From an uncultured Coriobacteriaceae bacterium (GTDB lineage Bacteria; Actinomycetota; Coriobacteriia; Coriobacteriales; UMGS124), in the NCBI GenBank assembly GCA_902783515.1, contig CACZRK010000442.1, forward strand, positions 1-12,186: a stretch of DNA of 12,186 nucleotides, written 5' to 3'. Positions 1 through 5,971 of this stretch are shown one piece after another. The position numbers and the translations under genes are program-made. Position 1 is the stretch's first letter. Each line of letters starts with the position of its first letter. The notes under the pieces were generated by a model. That model made no database searches, had not been told where the DNA came from, and saw only the letters and a list, made by a program, of their open reading frames with translations.

Positions 1-1591
1 CGAGGACTGGCTGGGCACCGAGCCGACCATCGCCGAGGACGAGATCACCGAGACCGTGGACACCGACATCGTGATCGTGGGCGCCGGCAACGGCGGCATG
101 GCCGCCGCCGCGTACGCCGCCGCGAACGGCCTGGACTTCCACGTGGTGGAGAAGTACTCCTCCGTCGGCGACACCCGCCACTGGTTCGGCGCCATCGACT
201 CCGAGGCCGCCAAGGAGGCCGGCGCGGAGCCGGTCGACCGCAAGAAGCTGCTCTCCGAGATCAGCCGCTTCGCGTCCGGCAAGATCAACCAGCGCGTCGT
301 GCGCACCTGGATCAACGAGTCGGCCGACATGTTCTCGTTCGTGAAGGGCGTCGTGGAGAGCGACCTCATCGGCTACGGCCCCGTCGCCTTCACCTCCGGC
401 GAGGCGTCCCACTGGCCCGACGAGTGCAACGAGCAGAACACCGTGTACTTCTTCCCGGAGTGCGAGCACAACTACCGCGCCGAGGAGACCAAGGTCAAGC
501 TGCAGCGCAACGAGGCCTTCCAGAAGTACGTGGAGAGCAAGGGCTACGAGATCGACTTCAACCGTGGCCTCGCCAAGCTCGAGCGCGAGGACGGCGGCCG
601 CGTGACCGGCATCATCGCCCAGGACCAGGAGGACGGCCACTTCGTCCGCTACAACGCCAAGAAGGGCGTCCTGCTCGCCTGCGGCGGCTACCCGGGCAAC
701 CCCTACATGATGCAGCAGCTTGACCCGCTGGGCACGCAGGCCACCACGGCGAGCAGCTACACGCCGCGCGATCGCGGCATGGGCATCCGCGCGGCCGTGT
801 GGGCGGGCGCCGACATGGACAAGGAGGCCGCGCCGATGCTCTTTGACCGCGGCATCGTCGCCCCCGGCGTGGACGGCGGCTACGTGGACAACCCCAAGGC
901 CTTCGGCGGCAAGGAGTTCCCCGGCACGGTCAAGCAGTACAACCCCGGCACGCAGCCGTTCCTGAAGGTCAGCCGCAACGGCGAGCGCTTCATGAACGAG
1001 AGCCAGCCCTACAACGACGCCCCGTACGCCGCGCAGAACCAGCCGGGCCACGTGTACGCGCAGATCTGCGACGCGAACGTCTACGACGACATCATGCGCT
1101 TCCACACCGTCGGCTGCTCCGCGCAGTCCCAGAACCAGGACTACCTGACCAAGCAGATGGAGACCCAGGCGGCGGCCGGTCTGCTCATGAAGGCCGACAC
1201 GATCGAGGAGCTCGCGGACAAGCTCGGCTTCGCCGGCGAGGCCAAGGAGACCTTCCTCGCGACCGTCGACCGCTACAACGAGCTCTTTGACGCGCAGGAC
1301 GACGAGGACTTCGGCAAGCCCTCCGTGCGTCTCTCCGAGATCCGCACCGCGCCGTTCTACGGCTGCTGGCTCGGCTCCTCCCTGCTCACGACGCTGCAGG
1401 GCATCAAGATCAACGAGAAGACGCAGGCGCTGGACAAGGACTGCAAGCCGATCGAGGGCCTCTACGTCTGCGGTGACAACTCGGGCAGCTTCTTCGCGAA
1501 CAACTACCCGTGCCTGATGCCGGGCCTGGCCTGCGGTCGCACGATGACCGAGGGCATCAAGGCTATCAAGCAGATGGGCGGCCTGGAGTAG
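1..1591 (+). CDS. FAD-binding flavoprotein oxidoreductase (fumarate-reductase/ketosteroid-dehydrogenase superfamily), 5'-truncated
   Basis: The reading frame is open from base 2, so the gene begins outside the window and the GTG at 56 is not the start. The missing part probably held a Tat signal, as in related coriobacterial proteins (inference). Visible is a dinucleotide-binding GAGNGG motif at 77-94, just after a DTDIVIVG strand, then the FAD-contact segment with RHWFGAIDS. A long FAD_binding_2 fold follows, with LLACGGYPGN, NGERFMNES (977-1003) and the C-terminal LYVCGDNSG...NNYPCLMPG (to 1525). The family transfers hydride through FAD to or from activated C=C bonds, often as an anaerobic respiratory reductase. 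The substrate is unknown. After FMNES, where fumarate and urocanate reductases have their catalytic Arg, this protein has QPY, and NNYPC stands where fumarate reductases have ANR. True fumarate reduction is therefore unlikely. It converges with a membrane LuxR gene. Family confidence is high, substrate confidence none. Confidence 0.9.
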   Translation, partial: EDWLGTEPTIAEDEITETVDTDIVIVGAGNGGMAAAAYAAANGLDFHVVEKYSSVGDTRHWFGAIDSEAAKEAGAEPVDRKKLLSEISRFASGKINQRVVRTWINESADMFSFVKGVVESDLIGYGPVAFTSGEASHWPDECNEQNTVYFFPECEHNYRAEETKVKLQRNEAFQKYVESKGYEIDFNRGLAKLEREDGGRVTGIIAQDQEDGHFVRYNAKKGVLLACGGYPGNPYMMQQLDPLGTQATTASSYTPRDRGMGIRAAVWAGADMDKEAAPMLFDRGIVAPGVDGGYVDNPKAFGGKEFPGTVKQYNPGTQPFLKVSRNGERFMNESQPYNDAPYAAQNQPGHVYAQICDANVYDDIMRFHTVGCSAQSQNQDYLTKQMETQAAAGLLMKADTIEELADKLGFAGEAKETFLATVDRYNELFDAQDDEDFGKPSVRLSEIRTAPFYGCWLGSSLLTTLQGIKINEKTQALDKDCKPIEGLYVCGDNSGSFFANNYPCLMPGLACGRTMTEGIKAIKQMGGLE

Positions 1592-1698
1592 GGCCGCGCC
1601 GAACCCGCCGGACATGCCCGCGCGTCCCCGCCGCCGATGCGGCGAGGGGGTGCGGGGTGAGCCGGCACACGGCGGCACGAGCGACACGACATAACACC

Positions 1699-1732
1699 GG
1701 GCGCCCCGCCGCGGACCAGCGGCGGGGCGCCC
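1699..1732. terminator. Bidirectional terminator hairpin between convergent genes
   Basis: A perfect 14-bp inverted repeat (GGGCGCCCCGCCGC at 1699-1712, its complement at 1719-1732) encloses a 6-nt loop. It lies 108 bases after the flavoprotein stop and 19 bases before the end of the convergent luxR gene, so it can serve both. A clear T-run is absent on either side, so it is assigned from stem strength and position. Confidence 0.75.
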
Positions 1733-1750
1733 CTGTGCGTTCGGCGTTCG

Positions 1751-3265
1751 TCAGGCGCCTCGCGTCCGGGAGCCGTCGGCCGGCATGTTCGGGTCACCCC
1801 CGCGCGCGCCGCCCACGCGACCGGCGGCGACGCGCGCGTCCACAAGGTCGATGAGCTCCTGCTGGGAGTGGACGCCGAGCTTCGCGTACACGTGCCTGAT
1901 GTGCGACTTGACGGTGTTGCGCGACAGGACGAGCTCCTCCTGGATGTGCGCGTTGTTGCGCCCCCGCGCGAGCAGTTCCAGCACGTCGCGCTCGCGTGGG
2001 GAGAGGCCGCCGTCTCGAGCGAGCCCCGCGCACGCGCCGCGCAGCGTCTCGCCGGCCGTCGGCGCCGCGGCCTCGGCGATCTCGCGGGGCACGGAGAGCG
2101 GCCGCACGGGCTGGATGCCGTTGATCGTGTCGTCAAAGCTGAAGTCGTGCATGACGAAGAGGGTGTACGCGAGCAGCGCCCCCGTCGTCAGGGCGCACAC
2201 GAGCAGCGCGGCGTCGGTGCCGCCGGTCGCGCTCACGAGGATGCCCACGTTCGCGCCGGCCGTCGTCCCCAGGGTGTTCACGCACACGCCGGTCGCGAGC
2301 ACGGGCACGGTGCCGAGGCGGTTGCGCCGGGCGGTCGCGAGCAGCACGCAGTCGATGAGCACGTTGGCGGTGGCGCCGGCGACCGCGAGGAAGTCGCTCG
2401 CGAGCCAGCCGAACGAGCCGAGGGGCACCACGAGGAACCCGAGGACGTCAAAGAGGACCGCGAGCGCGTACAGCCGCCCGAAGCCCTGACGCAGCCTCGC
2501 CCGCAGGTGCGCGGCCCCCCAGCCAGCGAGCGCCGCGAGCGTCAGCACGCTGACGGCCGTGCTCGCGATGACGCCCCCGCCGGAGCCGAAGCGCAGCGTG
2601 AAGCCGTAGGCGATCTTCAGGAAGAAGAGGCTGACGAACAGCGTGCTCGTGACGGGCAGGTAGGCGGCCGGCTGGGTGATGGCCGCGTCGGCGAGCGCCG
2701 GGCCCGCGGCGGCGTCGCGCAGGGTCGGCCGGGCGAGCGGCAGCGCGCAGGCGAAGGACCCCGCCAGGCAGGCGGCCATGAGGGCGGTCGTGACGACGGG
2801 CGAGGGCGCCGCGGGGCCGACGAGGTGCGCGACCAGCCGGCTCGCCGCCATCGCCGCGGGCACGACGACCACGGCGACCCGCGTCTCCAGGCGACAGCAC
2901 GCGGTCATGGCAAGGATGATCAGCCAGGCGATCCCGACGCCCATGAGGCTCGCGGCGACCGACGAGAGCCACCCGACGCGCGTGACGACGACGTCGATCA
3001 TGACGAGGGCGAAGCCGACCACGCCCGCGACGAGGGCGCCGACGCTCACGGCCGGGCGTGCGACGAACGACGGGCGCCGCAGCGCGCACACGAGCACGAC
3101 CACGCCCACGAATGCCTCCGTCAGCGTCATCTGGTCGCGCGCGCCCGCGTACACGCTCGTGATGACGGGCAGCAGCGACGAGTTGAGCAGGTCGCCGCGC
3201 AGCTTGCACAGCAGGAGCGCGCCAAACGCGAGGGCGACGACGCGGGTGCCATCGAGCCTTCTCAT
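1751..3265 (-). CDS. 12-TM membrane protein with C-terminal LuxR-type HTH (transcriptional regulator)
   Basis: About 504 residues from the ATG at 3265, which follows a GGGGGG ribosome-binding site about 6 bases away. An upstream in-frame ATG at 3322 would add 19 Gly/Ala/Arg-rich residues but overlaps a TATCAT (-10-like) element, so it is less likely. The first 390 or so residues form about twelve hydrophobic helices, as in a transporter-like sensor. A LuxR/GerE HTH follows at about residues 417-477: LSPRERDVLELLARG, then the recognition helix region SRNTVKSHIRHVYAKLGV. A short Gly/Arg-rich tail closes the protein. Membrane LuxR proteins of this form are numerous in Eggerthellaceae and often control a neighbouring reductase gene. 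The nearest candidate here is the convergent flavoprotein (inference). The ligand and DNA site are unknown. The DUF1653 gene lies just upstream on the same strand, so co-transcription is possible. Confidence 0.9.
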   Translation of the reverse strand: MRRLDGTRVVALAFGALLLCKLRGDLLNSSLLPVITSVYAGARDQMTLTEAFVGVVVLVCALRRPSFVARPAVSVGALVAGVVGFALVMIDVVVTRVGWLSSVAASLMGVGIAWLIILAMTACCRLETRVAVVVVPAAMAASRLVAHLVGPAAPSPVVTTALMAACLAGSFACALPLARPTLRDAAAGPALADAAITQPAAYLPVTSTLFVSLFFLKIAYGFTLRFGSGGGVIASTAVSVLTLAALAGWGAAHLRARLRQGFGRLYALAVLFDVLGFLVVPLGSFGWLASDFLAVAGATANVLIDCVLLATARRNRLGTVPVLATGVCVNTLGTTAGANVGILVSATGGTDAALLVCALTTGALLAYTLFVMHDFSFDDTINGIQPVRPLSVPREIAEAAAPTAGETLRGACAGLARDGGLSPRERDVLELLARGRNNAHIQEELVLSRNTVKSHIRHVYAKLGVHSQQELIDLVDARVAAGRVGGARGGDPNMPADGSRTRGA

Positions 3266-3342
3266 GCGCGCCCCCCATCGCACGCCCGTCGCCGCGCGGC
3301 CTCCCCGCGCGCCGCCGCCCATGATACGACGCCCCCGGCGGC

Positions 3343-3696
3343 CTAGGCGACCTCGTCCGGCCCGACGGCCTCAAAGCGCCAGCGCTGACGAATCGCCGGG
3401 TACTTGGCGTGGTCCACCTCGCCCATGAACATGGCGTACGGGCGGACCCAGACGCCGTACGGCGGATAGAGCGCCTCATAGGCGACGAGCGCCTCCTGCG
3501 TCTCGGAGTGATGGACCACCCCGAGGTAGCGGTACAGGTAGCGCGGGTTGCCGGCGGCCCGCTCGGCGGCCGGGACGGTCTCGCGCTTGAAGTGGCGCAC
3601 GACGGCGCCGGGGGTGAGCGGCGGGTGCGTGGCGGACGCGCCCGTGTCAGCACCCGCGTCAGCGCAAGTGCCCGTGCCCGTGGTCTCGTCTGCCAT
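3343..3696 (-). CDS. DUF1653 family protein
   Basis: 117 residues. The ATG at 3696 follows an AGAGAGGA ribosome-binding site with 6 bases between. The first 27 or so residues are a Thr/Ala/Gly-rich, probably disordered extension. The rest matches the DUF1653 pattern: VVRHFKRE, then RYLYRYLGVVHHSET, then ALVAYEALYPPYGVWVRP, then FMGEVDHAKYP and RWRFE. DUF1653 proteins are small, soluble and beta-rich, with conserved aromatic and His/Glu residues. Their biochemical role is not established, so none is assigned. The N-terminal extension is longer than in minimal family members, which begin close to the HFKG-like motif. It is divergent from the pseudouridine synthase gene, and the luxR gene follows 77 bases downstream of its stop. 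Confidence 0.85.
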   Translation of the reverse strand: MADETTGTGTCADAGADTGASATHPPLTPGAVVRHFKRETVPAAERAAGNPRYLYRYLGVVHHSETQEALVAYEALYPPYGVWVRPYAMFMGEVDHAKYPAIRQRWRFEAVGPDEVA

Positions 3697-3720
3697 GATC
3701 GATCCTCTCTCGCGTGGTTG

Positions 3721-3738
3721 CGTCGGCCGCGGCCGACG
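3721..3738. promoter_or_regulatory. 18-bp perfect palindrome in divergent intergenic region
   Basis: CGTCGGCCGCGGCCGACG is a perfect palindrome with no spacer, lying 24 bases upstream of the DUF1653 start and about 50 bases upstream of the -10 element of the opposite gene. It could be an operator for a dimeric regulator. The GC-only composition of most of it means chance is not excluded. Confidence 0.35.
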
Positions 3739-3784
3739 TCGTGGCGCGCCCGCACGCCGTGTCGTGCGTGACGTTCGTGACGCA

Positions 3785-3793
3785 TGCTATGGT
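3785..3793 (+). promoter_or_regulatory. Extended -10 promoter element for the pseudouridine synthase gene
   Basis: TGCTATGGT (TGn plus TATGGT) is the only AT-rich hexamer in the intergenic region. It lies 21 bases before the earliest possible start (GTG 3814) and 42 before the favoured ATG 3835. No good -35 is present at 17 bp, which fits an extended -10 promoter. Confidence 0.45.
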
Positions 3794-3834
3794 AGCGGGC
3801 GGCTGACGACGGCGTGACGACGATGGGGGTGCGG

Positions 3835-4935
3835 ATGGCGCGGACGGGAATGGCGGGCGAGGGCGACGGCGGCGCTGCCGACGGGCGTGCCAAGGACGTC
3901 GCGACGGCCGATGACGTCGAGAGGCCCGTCCGCCTGGTCGGGCGCCTCCCGGGGGGCGTGCTGTCGTTTCGGGTCGCGCGGCCGATGACGGCCCGGGACG
4001 CCCTCGTGGCGCTCGGCCTCTCGCGGCCCGTGATCGCGCGCGCCTTCGGCGCACGCGCGCTGCGGGCGGGCGCGGACGACGCGGGCGGCGAGGCGCTGCA
4101 CGAGCGCGCGCCGCTCGCGGCAGGCGGTGTCTTCTCGCTGACGCCGCAGGTCACGCATCACGCCGGGCCGACAAGCGACGCGCCCGTCACCGTGCTGTAC
4201 GAGGACTGGTTCGTGCTCGCGGCGGAGAAGCCCCAGGGCCTTCTCGTCCACGGCGACGGCAGCGACGCCGAGACGCTGACGGCCCGCGTGCAGGGTCACC
4301 TCGCGCGTCAGTGCGCCCCCGGCGCCGCGCCGGTCGCGCAGGCCCTGCAGCGCCTTGACGTGCAGACGTCGGGAATCGTGCTCTTCTCCAAGCTCGAGGA
4401 GTTCCAGCCGCTGTTCGACCGCCTCATTGCCGGCGCCGACGGCGCACGGGCGCGCAAGACGTACCTCGCGCTCGTGGCGGGCGCGTTCCCTGCCGGCAGG
4501 CTCACCCTGCGGGACCCCATCGGCCGCGACCGCCACGACGCGCGCCGCATGCGCGTCAGCGCGACCGGTCAGGCCGCCCTGACCGAGGTCACGCGCATCG
4601 GGGTCTTCGCGCCGGACGGGCGCGGCGGGCTGAAGCCGTGCCTCCCTGCGGACGACGCGTCGCGCGGCCGTGCCTCCGCCCTCGCCCCCGGGCGCTACTC
4701 GCTGTTGGAGGTCACGCTCGGCACCGGGCGTCGCCACCAGATTCGCGTGCACCTGGCGGCGCATGGGTTCCCCATCGTGAATGACCCGCTATACGGGCGC
4801 CTCGACCGCGGCCCACTCGCCGGCGCCGGCCTCATGCTGCACGCCTGGCGTGAGTCGTTCGTGCATCCCGTGACCGGCGAGGTTGTCAGCATCCAGACGA
4901 CGTGGCCGCAGCGATTTCCCCGGTGGGACGGCTGA
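3835..4935 (+). CDS. RluA/RluD-family pseudouridine synthase
   Basis: 366 residues from ATG 3835, chosen because GGGGG lies about 6 bases before it. GTG 3814 and ATG 3823 are in-frame alternatives with weaker ribosome-binding sites. The N-terminal 110 or so residues resemble a degenerate S4-type RNA-binding region (ARDALVALGLSRPVIARAF). The catalytic domain starts at VLYEDWFVLAAEKPQGLLVHG. The active-site motif is QRLDVQTSG with catalytic Asp175; the usual HRLD has Gln for His. Later family motifs are KTYLALV, the GRRHQIRVHLAAHGFPI segment (from residue 298) and NDPLYG. Such enzymes isomerise uridine to pseudouridine in rRNA or tRNA in the cytoplasm. Which RNA position is modified cannot be read from sequence, so RluA, RluC and RluD are not separated. 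It is a stand-alone gene, divergent from DUF1653 and upstream of the metal module but with a separate promoter between. Confidence 0.92.
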   Translation: MARTGMAGEGDGGAADGRAKDVATADDVERPVRLVGRLPGGVLSFRVARPMTARDALVALGLSRPVIARAFGARALRAGADDAGGEALHERAPLAAGGVFSLTPQVTHHAGPTSDAPVTVLYEDWFVLAAEKPQGLLVHGDGSDAETLTARVQGHLARQCAPGAAPVAQALQRLDVQTSGIVLFSKLEEFQPLFDRLIAGADGARARKTYLALVAGAFPAGRLTLRDPIGRDRHDARRMRVSATGQAALTEVTRIGVFAPDGRGGLKPCLPADDASRGRASALAPGRYSLLEVTLGTGRRHQIRVHLAAHGFPIVNDPLYGRLDRGPLAGAGLMLHAWRESFVHPVTGEVVSIQTTWPQRFPRWDG

Positions 4936-4968
4936 TCGACGCATGACGGTCCGCTGACGTAACCTGCC

Positions 4969-4996
4969 TTGACAGCGCGTGCAGCTGCAGTATACT
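4969..4996 (+). promoter_or_regulatory. Sigma-70-type promoter of arsR-like gene
   Basis: TTGACA (4969-4974), a 16-bp spacer and TATACT (4991-4996) form the strongest consensus promoter in the window. The predicted start of transcription is near 5003, immediately before the ArsR operator. Two TGACG motifs 11 bp apart lie just upstream (4944 and 4955). Confidence 0.85.
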
Positions 4997-5004
4997 CGCG
5001 TATC

Positions 5005-5024
5005 ATATGAACAGATGCTCATAT
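5005..5024. promoter_or_regulatory. ArsR/SmtB-type operator 1 (autoregulation)
   Basis: ATATGAACAGATGCTCATAT is an imperfect 20-bp palindrome (8 of 10 positions symmetric, ATATGA...TCATAT). It resembles the TGAACA-containing operators of SmtB/CadC/ZiaR regulators. It lies from about +2 to +22 of the promoter at 4969-4996, so a bound repressor would block transcription start. Confidence 0.75.
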
Positions 5025-5064
5025 GTGTTATGCTTCACATGCACGGGAGATGGGGAGGAGTGAG

Positions 5065-5496
5065 ATGACCGAGGCGGAATGTGTCAAGGACGCCGTCGTC
5101 GCCGCTGGTTCCGACGCGCGTGTCGGCGCGGACGGCCGCGCGGGTACCGCGCCGCAGGCGTGCGGCTGCTGCGAGCAGGCCGGCACCGTCGACTGCTCGC
5201 TGTTTGACGAGGTCCCGGACGACGAGATCCTCTACGACCTTGCCGACCTGTTCAAGGTGTTCAGCGACACGACGCGCATCAGGATCCTCTTCTCGCTCAT
5301 GAGGACCGAGCTGTGCGTGGCGGACATCGCGCAGGAGACGGCGTCCACCCAGAGCGCCGTCTCTCACCAGCTGCGGATCCTCAAGCAGGCGCATCTCGTG
5401 AAGTTCCGGCGCGACGGACGCAACATCCTGTACTCGCTGGCAGACGACCACGTGTACACGATGCTTGCGCAGGGCATGACGCACGTCTGCGAGTGA
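5065..5496 (+). CDS. ArsR/SmtB-family metal-sensing repressor (Zn/Cd/Pb type)
   Basis: 143 residues from ATG 5065, placed 6 bases after GGAGG (5054-5058). An in-frame ATG at 5023 overlaps the operator and has no ribosome-binding site. The winged helix shows LADLFKVFSDTTRIRILFSLM and the recognition helix STQSAVSHQLRILKQ. Metal ligands can be read. The alpha-5 site is complete: Asp127, His129, ten residues, His140, two residues, Glu143 (the last residue), the DxHx10HxxE arrangement of SmtB/CzrA zinc sensors. The alpha-3 'metal box' ELCVAD has only Cys84; CadC has two Cys here. An N-terminal CGCC (Cys33, 35, 36) plus Cys44 could supply further thiolate ligands. Apo-protein would repress, and metal would release it. 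Likely targets are its own gene with the HMA protein, and the ATPase, through two similar operators. The family is certain and the metal is inferred. Confidence 0.93.
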   Translation: MTEAECVKDAVVAAGSDARVGADGRAGTAPQACGCCEQAGTVDCSLFDEVPDDEILYDLADLFKVFSDTTRIRILFSLMRTELCVADIAQETASTQSAVSHQLRILKQAHLVKFRRDGRNILYSLADDHVYTMLAQGMTHVCE

Positions 5497-5573
5497 CGGG
5501 GCGCGCCCGTGCGGGGCGCCGCTGAGGCGCGGGCGTGCGCGATCGAACGAATCGAGCGACGAAAGGACGCACC

Positions 5574-5792
5574 ATGCATAAGGTTATCAAGCTTGACGGT
5601 GATATCTGCGCGAACTGCGCAAGCAAGATCGAGGACCAGATCAAGAAGATCGATGGCGTTGAGAACGTCCGCGTCAACGCGATGACCCTGAAGTTCACGC
5701 TCGACGCCGATGATGACAAGTTTGACGACATTCTCGATGAGTCCGTGCGCATCTTCGGCAAGATCGAGCCGAGCTGCGAGGTCCTCGTCTAG
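5574..5792 (+). CDS. Stand-alone heavy-metal-associated (HMA) domain protein, probable metallochaperone
   Basis: 72 residues from ATG 5574, with AAAGGA 6 bases upstream; a GTG at 5535 is in frame but has no such site. It is a single HMA/CopZ-like ferredoxin fold: KVIKLDGDICANCASKIEDQ, then IDGVENVRVNAMTLKFTLD. Metal-binding Cys12 and Cys15 form the CxxC. The usual GMTC is GDIC here: Asp10 replaces Met, and Asp8 lies close by. Acidic residues before the CxxC favour Zn/Cd/Pb over Cu(I) in ZntA-type domains. A third Cys68 lies near the C terminus. The gene follows arsR by 77 bases with no promoter seen between, so it is probably on the arsR transcript, which ends at the hairpin just downstream. 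Its codons are less GC-biased at the 5' end than its neighbours'. It probably delivers metal to, or buffers it for, the ATPase that lacks this domain. Confidence 0.88.
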   Translation: MHKVIKLDGDICANCASKIEDQIKKIDGVENVRVNAMTLKFTLDADDDKFDDILDESVRIFGKIEPSCEVLV

Positions 5793-5810
5793 CGGTGCGA
5801 AGGCGCATCG

Positions 5811-5852
5811 GAGGCTGCGGCTGACCCCTGGGTCGGGCCGCAGCCTCTCTTT
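5811..5852 (+). terminator. Rho-independent terminator after the HMA gene
   Basis: An 11-bp perfect stem (GAGGCTGCGGC at 5811-5821, complement at 5837-5847) is extended by an inner GACCC/GGGTC stem (5823-5834). TCTTTAT follows. It lies 18 bases past the HMA stop and ends the arsR-HMA transcript before the ATPase promoter. Confidence 0.88.
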
Positions 5853-5864
5853 ATGCCAGACAAA

Positions 5865-5893
5865 TGAACATATGAACAGACGTGCATAATAAT
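5865..5893 (+). promoter_or_regulatory. Promoter of the P-type ATPase gene
   Basis: A -35-like TGAACA (5865-5870, 4/6 match) and a -10-like AATAAT (5888-5893, 5/6) are 17 bp apart. CATAAT at 5885-5890 is an overlapping alternative -10. This is the only AT-rich stretch between the terminator and the ATPase start. It overlaps operator 2, which implies metal-controlled expression. Confidence 0.55.
5870..5889. promoter_or_regulatory. ArsR/SmtB-type operator 2 (ATPase promoter)
   Basis: ATATGAACAGACGTGCATAA matches operator 1 at 16 of 20 positions, including the first 11 in a row. Its own symmetry is weaker (6 of 10). A further ATGAACA copy lies 8 bp upstream (5864-5870), giving a tandem ATGAACATATGAACA. 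It sits between the -35 and -10 elements. Confidence 0.65.
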
Positions 5894-5971
5894 GAGGAGC
5901 GGGTTGACGACGGGCTGACGGGTACGGACGACGGCCTGACGTCGAGATGACGGAGAGCGGGGGCGCGAGGG

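Noticed and set aside
1868..3346. 492-codon plus-strand open frame opposite the luxR gene
   Set aside because: Its translation is rich in Arg, His, Gly, Asp and Glu with no domain, and it mirrors the high-GC third positions of the luxR gene, which has a clear HTH and membrane helices.
2448..4154. 568-codon minus-strand frame spanning luxR, DUF1653 and the pseudouridine synthase start
   Set aside because: Arg/Pro/Ala-rich low-complexity translation crossing three well-supported genes; a GC-driven shadow.
5023..5064. Earlier ATG 5023 for the ArsR-family gene
   Set aside because: It lies inside the operator and about 20 bases after the predicted transcription start with no ribosome-binding site; ATG 5065 has GGAGG at ideal distance.
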